A stretch of DNA of 7,464 bases from Alphaproteobacteria bacterium UBA2964 (GTDB lineage: Bacteria > Pseudomonadota > Alphaproteobacteria > MPNO01 > UBA2964): contig DEBE01000113.1 of NCBI GenBank assembly GCA_002348425.1, forward strand, positions 1 through 7,464. The letters are read 5' to 3'. Each line of letters starts with the position of its first letter. Positions within the stretch are counted from its first letter, which is position 1. A program made the position numbers and the translations under genes. Positions 1 to 6,039 of the stretch are shown piece after piece. The notes beneath the pieces are model-generated. The model did not search any database. It saw only the letters and a list, made by a program, of their open reading frames with translations, and was not told the origin of the DNA.

Positions 1-39
1 GACATCGACTCCAAGGCGAAAGCGAGCCTCTTCAATCAT
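1..39 (-). CDS. N-terminal fragment of a probable hydantoinase/oxoprolinase family protein
   Basis: Read from 39 down to 1, an ATG opens a frame of 13 codons giving MIEEARFRLGVDV, which then leaves the window. The RFRLGVDV stretch matches the usual beginning of HyuA/N-methylhydantoinase A and 5-oxoprolinase type proteins, where it leads into the GGTFTD phosphate-binding loop of the actin-like ATPase fold. That loop itself lies outside the window, so the family call is inference from eight residues. An AGGGAG Shine-Dalgarno-like sequence lies 11 bases upstream (51-56 on the minus strand). The gene follows the DMT transporter on the same strand after about 110 bases. Other actin-fold sugar kinases can begin similarly, so the call is tentative. 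Confidence 0.45.
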   Translation of the reverse strand, partial: MIEEARFRLGVDV

Positions 40-152
40 TTTCTATATCGCTCCCTGCAACTAATAAATCATGTAGATAGATATGTTTGTAACCGAACCA
101 CATTGATCGGTCACCCCCTTAAAATAATATGTATATGCTCTTTTTTCTCCGG

Positions 153-1061
153 TTAATTATTCCGAATGGACGTGAGATAAATACCCACCGAAATCAGAAA
201 TATACCGAAAAAATGGTAATCCCTGAGAGTCTCACCCAAAAGGGCAATTGCCAAAACGATGGTAAAGGCTGGAATTAGATGAAGAAATTGACCCGCTCGA
301 ATTGGGCCAAGGTTTTTTATGCCATACACCCAACCGATCATTGAGATAGCGCCAGAAAAAAGGCCAAGGTAAGTAATTGTCCCTATGGTTAACCAATTGA
401 ATTGTATCGGCATAAAATAAAAGCTCTCAATCAAATAAGGAAAAAGTAAAATCGGAATGCCAAATCCGAGCATAAGCGTGACAACAACCATTGGATCAAG
501 TTGCTGTGGAATCTTTCGCAGCAGTACCGCATAGAGCGCCCAAGATATGTAAGCGCAAAAAACAATAATATCCCCAAGATTAAAATTAAGTCCGATCAAC
601 TTCTCCAGCGAGCCCGCAGCAATCAGAACAAGAACACCGCCAAGAGATAACGCAGCTCCAAATGCCTGCCGAACTGTGAATTGATCGCGAAATAAAATCG
701 AAGCAAGAATTATGATAATTACTGGTTCAACGGAATTGATAACCGCAGCATTGATAGCGATCGTAAATTGTAGTGATAAAAACAGAAGGGCATTACCACC
801 GAACCAAAGTAAAATCGACAAAAGTCCAATAAGCCTCCAATTATCACAAATTATTGAGAATTGTGACCGTATGCGTTTGTAAGTAAAGGGGAGCAGAAAA
901 AGAAAAGCAAATACCAGGCGCCAAAAAGAGAGCGCCATGGGGGGCGCGTCATCCCGAATATAACGAACCAAAACGGTGGTAGTGGCCCAGCAAAACATTG
1001 TAAAGGTAACCGCGAGATAGGGGTTTAATATTACGTGCTTCCAGAGCCGTTCTACCAACAC
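153..1061 (-). CDS. EamA/DMT-superfamily transporter (RhaT/YdcZ-like permease)
   Basis: This is an inner-membrane permease of the drug/metabolite transporter superfamily, 302 residues, the normal length for the two-repeat EamA type. About ten hydrophobic helices can be read, near residues 14-34, 43-60, 78-98, 101-123, 132-150, 163-182, 190-210, 223-243, 254-274 and 283-299. The two halves look like EamA repeats: the first ends helix 4 around VEPVIIIILA, and the second has the family-typical IPAFTIVLAIALLGE ending at Glu277. The substrate cannot be read; relatives export amino acids, metabolites or drugs. The start is GTG at 1061, with a TTG directly after it and only a weak GAAAG-like ribosome site upstream, so the exact start is uncertain by a codon or more. 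The gene stands alone, separated from gcrA by 142 bases. Confidence 0.9.
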   Translation of the reverse strand: MLVERLWKHVILNPYLAVTFTMFCWATTTVLVRYIRDDAPPMALSFWRLVFAFLFLLPFTYKRIRSQFSIICDNWRLIGLLSILLWFGGNALLFLSLQFTIAINAAVINSVEPVIIIILASILFRDQFTVRQAFGAALSLGGVLVLIAAGSLEKLIGLNFNLGDIIVFCAYISWALYAVLLRKIPQQLDPMVVVTLMLGFGIPILLFPYLIESFYFMPIQFNWLTIGTITYLGLFSGAISMIGWVYGIKNLGPIRAGQFLHLIPAFTIVLAIALLGETLRDYHFFGIFLISVGIYLTSIRNN

Positions 1062-1203
1062 AATTTCTTTCTAAAAATTTATTCAGCGTCTCTTTAGGTC
1101 ACAATTAACAAATACAAAGTCAAATACGCCAACTTGAATTGTAACGCTCTTGTTAAGCTAACGGCACAACAATTTACCGCCACCTCTTCTATTTTGCAGA
1201 TAT

Positions 1204-1569
1204 TTAAGCCGCAGTACGCTTACGTTGCAGATATGAAGCGGTTAGATGCTCTGCGCAATAGGGCCGACCCGGCTGGGCGGTTTTCCCACAAATATATAAG
1301 CCGAGGCGTCCCGGCTCATCGATTTGCCATCTACACATCCACGATTTCACTTCAGGACCAAGTGCCATCGGGGGTACCTCGGGGATTACTGGTTCTGCAA
1401 CTGGTGGCGGCTCAGGAACAGGGGCGCCACGTTGTAAATTTAGTCGGTGCGCCTTTCCAATCACCGCGTTTCTGGTTACCCCCCCAAGTTTTGCGGCAAT
1501 TTGGCGTGCCGACAATCCTTCTGCCCAAAGGCGGGTTAAAACTTCAACGCGTTCTGGTGTCCATTGCAT
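1204..1569 (-). CDS. gcrA: GcrA family cell-cycle transcriptional regulator
   Basis: The protein is a homologue of GcrA, which in Caulobacter binds sigma70 and activates promoters carrying CcrM-methylated GANTC sites. The N-terminus (residues 1-46) has the hallmark MQWTPERVEVL, then GLSARQIAAKLGG and RNAVIGKAHRL, a helix-turn-helix-like DNA-binding domain. Residues 49-68 are a proline-rich linker. The C-terminal domain (about 76-115) has CRWQIDEPG, ICG and PYCAEH, with Cys79, Cys94, Cys105 and His108 in the pattern conserved in the family. At 121 residues it is shorter than the 173-residue Caulobacter protein, mainly in the linker. An upstream in-frame ATG at 1632 would add 21 residues absent from the family. 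The ATG at 1569 is preferred because family proteins begin at this point and a Shine-Dalgarno sequence lies 7 bases upstream. G+C is about 56%, higher than its neighbours. Confidence 0.93.
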   Translation of the reverse strand: MQWTPERVEVLTRLWAEGLSARQIAAKLGGVTRNAVIGKAHRLNLQRGAPVPEPPPVAEPVIPEVPPMALGPEVKSWMCRWQIDEPGRLGLYICGKTAQPGRPYCAEHLTASYLQRKRTAA

Positions 1570-1576
1570 TTCGTGC

Positions 1577-1582
1577 CGTCCT
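1577..1582 (-). promoter_or_regulatory. Ribosome binding site deciding the gcrA start
   Basis: On the minus strand this reads GGACGG within AAAGGACGG, seven bases before the ATG at 1569. No comparable site precedes the alternative ATG at 1632, so this site fixes the start at the family-conserved MQWT residues. Confidence 0.65.
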
Positions 1583-1617
1583 TTTTCTATATATCGCGCC
1601 TTCGCGACAGCTATAAT

Positions 1618-1645
1618 ACTATATATAGACATCTCGCCATTGCAA
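1618..1645 (-). promoter_or_regulatory. Candidate sigma70-type promoter of gcrA
   Basis: On the minus strand a TTGCAA box (1640-1645, four of six matches to TTGACA) is followed after 16 bases by TATAGT (1618-1623, five of six matches to TATAAT). Transcription would begin near 1611, leaving a leader of about 42 bases. The alternative upstream ATG at 1632 would then lie in the promoter spacer and could not be translated from this transcript. I see no GANTC site in the interval between gcrA and the SRAP gene, so methylation control of this promoter is not evident. The prediction is by eye in an AT-rich region where such boxes arise by chance. Confidence 0.4.
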
Positions 1646-1672
1646 ACTGATTTTTAATAAAAAAGGAGATTT

Positions 1673-2389
1673 TTATCTTTTTACGCCTGATTTTTTACCA
1701 ATAGCGTTTAAAGGCTCTATACAGCTCGGATGATCATTGCGGATATTGTTTACAGAAGTATCAACCCTATAAAAAGCCATAGGTTCCGATGGATAAGGTT
1801 TTAGATATTCTTTGAGGTTAGAAACATCGTTTGCTGGGTCCAACCAAGAAGAATAAAGCTCGATAGGAATAATTACAGGCATTCTATGATGAATAGGCCG
1901 TAACTTTTTATTTGCTTTTGTTGTAATGATTGTAGCTGTCTCTATGATATCACCTGCCACAAAATCACCTACGTCATGTTTAGCCTGCCAAGACTCCCAT
2001 AAACCAGCGAAAGCGAAGACCCCGCCTCCATTTAATCCAATACGGAATGGCTGTTTCCTACCCTCTTCTAATCGCCATTCATAAAACCCATCGGCAGGAA
2101 TCAGACAGCGCCTTTTGCCAAAGGCCTCCTTAAAACTTGGCTTATCTAGAAGCGTCTCAGCTCGAGCATTAATCATACGTGATGCAGCACGACTGTCCTT
2201 TGCCCAAGAAGGTATAAGGCCCCACCTAGCCGCCAACAAAACTCGTTTTTCGTTTCCAAGATAGCGTATTGTTACTATTGATTGGGTTGGAGCTATGTTA
2301 AATCTTGGTTGAAGGTTTGGGATATTCTCAAAGTTAAAAATTGCCCGCATAGCCTCCGGTGGTGTTGTCAGCGTATATCTTCCGCACAT
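1673..2389 (-). CDS. SRAP domain protein (YedK/HMCES-like abasic-site crosslinking protein)
   Basis: SRAP proteins form a covalent thiazolidine DNA-protein crosslink with abasic sites in single-stranded DNA through Cys2, shielding the lesion at replication forks. The 238-residue product begins MCGRYTLT, which puts Cys2 at the new N-terminus after methionine removal. Other family signatures are RFNIAPTQ (29-36), RWGLIPSWAKD (55-65), INARAET (73-79) with Asn74, IPADGFYEW (97-105) with Glu104, and IHHRMPVI (166-173) with His167. These correspond to the Asn, Glu and His catalytic residues of E. coli YedK. The frame stays open up to a TTG at 2407, but that start would bury the catalytic cysteine and overlaps the likely -10 box, so the ATG at 2389 is chosen. 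The active site appears intact. It is transcribed divergently from the SDR operon. Confidence 0.95.
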   Translation of the reverse strand: MCGRYTLTTPPEAMRAIFNFENIPNLQPRFNIAPTQSIVTIRYLGNEKRVLLAARWGLIPSWAKDSRAASRMINARAETLLDKPSFKEAFGKRRCLIPADGFYEWRLEEGRKQPFRIGLNGGGVFAFAGLWESWQAKHDVGDFVAGDIIETATIITTKANKKLRPIHHRMPVIIPIELYSSWLDPANDVSNLKEYLKPYPSEPMAFYRVDTSVNNIRNDHPSCIEPLNAIGKKSGVKR

Positions 2390-2406
2390 ATTTATATGTA
2401 ATCCCA

Positions 2407-2434
2407 ATTATAAGAATAGATGAAGTATCTCCAA
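2407..2434 (-). promoter_or_regulatory. Candidate promoter of the SRAP gene
   Basis: On the minus strand a perfect TATAAT (2407-2412) lies 16 bases after a weak TTGGAG box (2429-2434, three of six matches to TTGACA). Transcription would start near 2400, giving a leader of only about 10 bases before the ATG at 2389. No clear Shine-Dalgarno sequence is present, so translation may be nearly leaderless. The call rests on inspection only. Confidence 0.4.
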
Positions 2435-2440
2435 CGCGGG

Positions 2441-2469
2441 TTGTCGCTTACCTTATAGCCGATTATTCT
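2441..2469 (+). promoter_or_regulatory. Candidate promoter of the SDR-cysQ-sua5 gene run
   Basis: TTGTCG (2441-2446) and TATTCT (2464-2469) are separated by 17 bases, each matching four of six consensus positions. This is the only reasonable promoter I see before the first SDR gene. It sits back to back with the candidate SRAP promoter, so regulation could be shared. The leader to the ATG at 2501 would be about 25 bases and contains a good AGGAGAG ribosome site at 2490-2496. Confidence 0.35.
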
Positions 2470-2500
2470 TAAAGCAATAAAACAAAAACAGGAGAGAACC

Positions 2501-3361
2501 ATGCCAAAAAGAGATCTGAGGGATAAAGTAGTTATGGTCACTGGAGCAGGAAGCGGTTTGGGGCGCGCAATGGCGATAGCCTTAGCAAATTGTGGTGCAA
2601 AAGTTGCAGGCGTCGATGTCAATATTAAAGGAATGCAAGAGACCGCAAATTTGCTCAGTGGTGAATTTACACCGGTGAAAGCTGATATTACTTCTGTTGC
2701 AGATAGTGAAAATGCAATAGCGACCACTATCAAAGACCAAGGCGACTTGCATGTCCTGATAAACTGCGCAGGTCTTGGCATGCCAACGCTTCGAGTCGAC
2801 TACTGGAATAATCGTCTCTACTTTTGGGAAGCTGACCCAGACAAATGGCAACGTTTAATGGACGTGAATGTGCGTGGTGCTTTCCTTATGGCACGCGCCG
2901 CTACGCCCCACTTTCTCGAACAGAAATGGGGTCGGTTAGTAAACGTAACCACGAGTATGAATACTATGATCAGGGGCGGTAATATGCCATACGGACAGTC
3001 AAAAGCCTCACTTGAGGCGGCTAGTAACGCATGGGCAGACGATTTAACTGATACAGGGGTAACATGTAACGTTTTAGTTCCCGGCGGGGCAGCCGATACC
3101 CCAATGGTTCCCCAAGAGTCACCCTATGAACGCCAAAATTTGGTACAACCGGAGGTAATGGGGCCACCGGCGTGCTGGCTTGCCTCCAATGACTCCGATG
3201 GGACTAATTCCATGCGATTCTTAGCCCGTAACTGGGACCCTGCCGCAACAGATATGGATAATATAAAGAATGCTGGGTCCCCTGCCGCATGGCCAGATCT
3301 GGCAGATGCTGCAGCTGTTGGGCAGCCTGCAACAGTACACGGCAAGGACATTCCAAGATAA
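2501..3361 (+). CDS. Short-chain dehydrogenase/reductase (SDR), first of a tandem pair
   Basis: This is a 286-residue classical-type SDR with a Rossmann fold, presumably a cytosolic NAD(P)-dependent alcohol/ketone oxidoreductase of unknown substrate. The dinucleotide-binding motif is TGAGSGLG (14-21). Asp39 at the end of the second strand suggests NAD(H) over NADP(H). Asp62 lies in the usual adenine-contact position, NCAG (88-91) stands for NNAG, and the catalytic tetrad is Asn123, Ser152, Tyr164 and Lys168 (PYGQSK). After NCAG comes an unusual stretch, GLGMPTLRVDYWNN, also found in the next gene. The C-terminal part carries PACWLAS and RNWDP before a tail of about 20 residues. The start is the ATG preceded by AGGAGAG. 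The next gene, 20 bases downstream, is its paralogue. The fold and catalytic competence are secure; the substrate is not. Confidence 0.92.
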   Translation: MPKRDLRDKVVMVTGAGSGLGRAMAIALANCGAKVAGVDVNIKGMQETANLLSGEFTPVKADITSVADSENAIATTIKDQGDLHVLINCAGLGMPTLRVDYWNNRLYFWEADPDKWQRLMDVNVRGAFLMARAATPHFLEQKWGRLVNVTTSMNTMIRGGNMPYGQSKASLEAASNAWADDLTDTGVTCNVLVPGGAADTPMVPQESPYERQNLVQPEVMGPPACWLASNDSDGTNSMRFLARNWDPAATDMDNIKNAGSPAAWPDLADAAAVGQPATVHGKDIPR

Positions 3362-3381
3362 AATACTTGGATAAATTTCTT

Positions 3382-4230
3382 ATGGAACAACAAAACATAA
3401 ATTTAGTTGGAAAAACTGCAATCGTTGCCGGTGGCGGTGGTGGTATGGGACGTTCTATAGCTTTGGCACTAATCAACAAAGGTGCCAAAGTTGCCATATT
3501 TGACATTCGCCAAAACAATGTTGATGCCGTAGTGAGAGAATCTGTATCAATTGGAGGAAGTGAAAGCTGCATACCGCTGGTTAAAGATATAACCAAAGAA
3601 GCAGACTGCATTTCTGCCGTAAAAGAAACTATTGATGCATTTAATTCAGCAGATATTCTTTTTAATGCTGCCGGCCTTGGAATGTCTACGCTGAAACATG
3701 ACTATTGGAATGATAACCTGAAATTTTGGAATGCAAATATCAACCAATTCATTGCCTTGATGCATGTAAATTGGAATGGGCCATTTTTATTAGCCAAATC
3801 TATTGTTCCTCATATGATAGACAAGGGATGGGGACGAATTATTAACGTTACAACTAGTCTAGATACTATGACCACGCGGGGCTATACACCCTATGGGCCA
3901 TCCAAGGCAGCGCTGGAAGCAGCCACCTCCATTTGGGCAAAAGATTTAGAAAAAACCGGCGTGACGGCCAATGTTTTGGTCCCTGGCGGGCCGGTTAACA
4001 CTGATTTTATACCCGAGAATGCACCCTTTGACCGTACCCAACTTACCCAGCCTGAAGTGATGCAAGCTCCCGCATGTTGGCTGGCTTCTGACCTTTCAGA
4101 TGGTATAACAGATATGCGATTTGTGGCTAGATCCTGGGATCCCTCAATTTCTATAGAAGAAGCATTTGAAAATTCTGGAGGACCATGCGCATGGCCAAAC
4201 ATTGGTAAAAAAGCCTTTAAACCAAAATGA
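3382..4230 (+). CDS. Short-chain dehydrogenase/reductase (SDR), second of a tandem pair
   Basis: This 282-residue SDR is a paralogue of the preceding gene. I count 64 identities in 106 ungapped positions between its residues 150-255 and residues 143-248 of its neighbour. The cofactor motif is AGGGGGMG (16-23), with Asp41 suggesting NAD(H). NAAG (95-98) replaces NNAG, and the tetrad is Asn130, Ser159, Tyr171 and Lys175 (PYGPSK). The shared GLGMSTLKHDYWNDNLKFW stretch follows NAAG. The frame is open back to an ATG at 3289, but that would overlap the upstream gene and add 31 residues unlike an SDR, so the ATG at 3382 is used. There is no good Shine-Dalgarno sequence there. The stop codon overlaps the cysQ start (ATGA), suggesting translational coupling. 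The substrate is unknown; the pair could form a heteromer or act on related substrates. Confidence 0.92.
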   Translation: MEQQNINLVGKTAIVAGGGGGMGRSIALALINKGAKVAIFDIRQNNVDAVVRESVSIGGSESCIPLVKDITKEADCISAVKETIDAFNSADILFNAAGLGMSTLKHDYWNDNLKFWNANINQFIALMHVNWNGPFLLAKSIVPHMIDKGWGRIINVTTSLDTMTTRGYTPYGPSKAALEAATSIWAKDLEKTGVTANVLVPGGPVNTDFIPENAPFDRTQLTQPEVMQAPACWLASDLSDGITDMRFVARSWDPSISIEEAFENSGGPCAWPNIGKKAFKPK

Positions 4231-5018
4231 TCATTGATAACCGAGAAAAATTGCTTAAAGAAATTATCGCCCTTGCTAGCTGTGCCGGTAAAGAGATCTT
4301 AAATATCCGAGACAACGGCTTAAATATACGCCAAAAAATAGATAAATCTCCTGTAACAGCAGCAGATGAGGCCGCTGAAAAATTAATCCTCACCGGTTTA
4401 GGTGCATTAACACCAACCATTCCAATAATTGCAGAAGAGGAAGCCTCAAAAGGTAGAGTTTCCAATATAAGTTGCAAAACATTCTGGCTGGTTGACCCCT
4501 TGGACGGGACAAAAGAGTTAATCAATAATAGAAAAGAATATACGGTTAATATTGGGCTTATAGAAGAGTTTAGGCCGACAATGGGCGTTGTTGTGGCCCC
4601 AGCTTTGGGAAAGTGTTTTTCAGCGGATGTAGGGATTAATGCGACCTTAAAAACTGTTGGCACCGAGCCAGAAAAAATAACGGTTCGTAGGTTCTCAAAA
4701 AATGATAAAATAATCACGGTAAGCCGCTCGCATGGTGATCAAGCGAAAATAAAGAATCTTCTTAAAAATATATCTTATTCAAGGGTCATAACAGCCGGCA
4801 GCTCGCTTAAATTCTGCTTAATTGCTAATGGTGAAGCCGATATATATCCACGCTATGGGCCAACAAGAGAATGGGATACCGCCGCTGGACATGCCATCCT
4901 AGCGGCCGCTGGTGGAAGTGTTCGAACTTTAGATAACCAAGAATTGTCATACGGTAAAAATAAATTTGAAAATCCGGAATTTATTGCCTACGGAACTAAA
5001 AACAAAACTATAGATTAA
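4227..5018 (+). CDS. cysQ: 3'(2'),5'-bisphosphate nucleotidase CysQ (inositol monophosphatase family)
   Basis: CysQ hydrolyses 3'-phosphoadenosine 5'-phosphate (PAP) to AMP, removing the by-product of sulfate activation and other PAP-releasing reactions. The 263-residue protein has all signatures of this Mg2+-dependent, lithium-sensitive phosphatase fold: KSPVTAADEAAE (40-51), IIAEEEA (67-73) with metal ligand Glu70, WLVDPLDGTKE (87-97) with Asp90 and Asp93, and GPTREWDTAAGHAI (211-224) with Asp217. The KSPVT and DGTKE forms fit CysQ better than inositol monophosphatase, though other phosphomonoester substrates cannot be excluded. Its ATG overlaps the stop of the preceding SDR by four bases and has no Shine-Dalgarno sequence of its own. 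No sulfate-assimilation genes are visible here. The length is close to the E. coli protein (about 246 residues). Confidence 0.93.
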   Translation: MIIDNREKLLKEIIALASCAGKEILNIRDNGLNIRQKIDKSPVTAADEAAEKLILTGLGALTPTIPIIAEEEASKGRVSNISCKTFWLVDPLDGTKELINNRKEYTVNIGLIEEFRPTMGVVVAPALGKCFSADVGINATLKTVGTEPEKITVRRFSKNDKIITVSRSHGDQAKIKNLLKNISYSRVITAGSSLKFCLIANGEADIYPRYGPTREWDTAAGHAILAAAGGSVRTLDNQELSYGKNKFENPEFIAYGTKNKTID

Positions 5019-5032
5019 CCCAATATATTCGA

Positions 5033-5974
5033 ATGAAACACCCAGACCTTGAGCGGAACATTGATGCAGCCGCAAGATTAATTTGTTCCGGAAAACTTGT
5101 GGCATTTCCTACGGAAACAGTATATGGCCTAGGCGGAGATGCTACAAACCCGAGCGCGATTGCCTCTATTTACGAAGTTAAAGGGCGGCCTTCATTTAAT
5201 CCGTTAATTATTCATGTACCCTCAATAGACATTGCCGAAAAACTTGTAAAATTTAGTGAACAATCCAAGGCCCTTGCCGAACATTTCTGGCCTGGAGCAC
5301 TGACAATGGTACTCCCACGAAGACAAAATTGTCCGGTATCTCTCCTTGCAGGATCCGGACTAGAAACGTTGGCAATACGGATACCAGAAAATGAAATTGC
5401 TCTAAACCTTCTCAGGAAAGCTCAAGTGCCGATTGCTGCTCCAAGTGCCAATAAGTCAGGTTCTGTCAGTCCGACCACAGCCAATCACGTTAGAAACTCC
5501 TTAAGAGATGATATCGATCTGATTGTTGATGGCGGCGCTTGTAAGATCGGAATTGAATCTACAATTATTGATATGTCAGCAGAAAATCCATGTCTTTTAA
5601 GAGCTGGAGGTATACCTCTAGAAGACCTTGAAAGGGAAGTTGGTAATATTCAAGTATTAGGTAAACGTCAACAGGTTCTCAAAGCTCCTGGAATGCTTTC
5701 CCGTCATTATGCTACGCAGATACCGTTGAGAATTAATGCCAAGGAGATTCACGACGGTGAAGCATTGCTAGCCTTTGGGGGGCGGACTTTGGGGAAGGCC
5801 GTCGCGGTTTGTAATTTGAGTAGGGCCGGTGATTTAAATGAAGCAGCTGCCAATTTATTTGACATGATGAGACAACTTGATAAACCAGAATATACGGGAA
5901 TCGCTGTAATGGAGATACCGGAGGTGGGCTTAGGACGAGCTATTAATGATCGACTAAGGCGTGCGAGTTATTAG
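5033..5974 (+). CDS. sua5: L-threonylcarbamoyladenylate synthase, Sua5 type
   Basis: The enzyme makes threonylcarbamoyl-AMP from threonine, bicarbonate and ATP, the first step of t6A formation at position 37 of ANN-decoding tRNAs, in the cytosol. The catalytic YrdC domain spans about 8-205: VAFPTETVYGLGGDA (23-37), KGRPSFNPLIIH (50-61), FWPGALT (85-91), IRIPEN (115-120), APSANKSGSVSPT (136-148) and STIID (176-180). A linker with APGMLSRHYA (218-227), equivalent to the SPGMxxxHY motif of Sua5 proteins, leads to a C-terminal Sua5 domain ending in IPEVGLGRAINDRLRRAS. At 313 residues it is the long Sua5 form rather than the roughly 190-residue TsaC form. The ATG lies 14 bases after cysQ and lacks a clear Shine-Dalgarno sequence, so coupled translation is likely. 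All recognisable motifs are intact. Confidence 0.95.
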   Translation: MKHPDLERNIDAAARLICSGKLVAFPTETVYGLGGDATNPSAIASIYEVKGRPSFNPLIIHVPSIDIAEKLVKFSEQSKALAEHFWPGALTMVLPRRQNCPVSLLAGSGLETLAIRIPENEIALNLLRKAQVPIAAPSANKSGSVSPTTANHVRNSLRDDIDLIVDGGACKIGIESTIIDMSAENPCLLRAGGIPLEDLEREVGNIQVLGKRQQVLKAPGMLSRHYATQIPLRINAKEIHDGEALLAFGGRTLGKAVAVCNLSRAGDLNEAAANLFDMMRQLDKPEYTGIAVMEIPEVGLGRAINDRLRRASY

Positions 5975-6027
5975 AGCACCTTGCCCACTACCAACCAATC
6001 AGTTAAAGCTAACAATTAGTTGTAATC

Positions 6028-6035
6028 AAAGGAAG
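6028..6035 (+). promoter_or_regulatory. Ribosome binding site supporting a TTG start
   Basis: AAAGGAAG ends four bases before the TTG at 6040. The in-frame stop TAA at 6010-6012 lies just upstream, and no ATG or GTG occurs between that stop and 6040, so this site and the TTG together define the start of the FAD-linked dehydrogenase gene. Confidence 0.7.
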
Positions 6036-6039
6036 AGCC

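Noticed and set aside
91..112. ACCGA/TCGGT hairpin between the transporter and the partial left-edge gene
   Set aside because: A five-pair stem with a ten-base loop and no T-tract on the transcribed strand is too weak to call a terminator or operator.
1134..1616. Plus-strand open frame of 160 codons opposite gcrA
   Set aside because: It is the antisense shadow of gcrA, which has unmistakable family motifs on the minus strand; the plus-strand translation resembles no family and has no ribosome site.
1570..1632. Extended gcrA start at the ATG at 1632
   Set aside because: The 21 extra residues are absent from GcrA proteins, and the ATG would lie inside the predicted promoter spacer; the ATG at 1569 has a proper ribosome site.
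1659..1682. Possible terminator after the SRAP gene (A-rich and T-rich arms with AGA/TCT)
   Set aside because: The stem is almost entirely A-T pairs, overlaps the stop codon and contains a two-base bulge, so it is not convincing as an intrinsic terminator.
2392..2781. Minus-strand open frame of 129 codons across the SRAP-SDR intergenic region
   Set aside because: It mostly mirrors the first SDR gene, covers both candidate promoters and has no recognisable motifs.
3289..3381. N-terminal extension of the second SDR from the ATG at 3289
   Set aside because: It would overlap the 3' end of the first SDR in another frame, and the added residues are Cys/Arg-rich and unlike SDR N-termini.
4217..4717. 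Minus-strand open frame of 166 codons opposite cysQ
   Set aside because: It is the antisense shadow of cysQ, which carries complete catalytic motifs in the plus frame.
6002..6013. GTTAAAGCTAAC inverted repeat, similar to GTTAAGCTAAC at 1152-1162
   Set aside because: The arms are only four bases and A-T rich; two such occurrences in 7.4 kb of AT-rich DNA are expected by chance, and the two contexts share nothing else.
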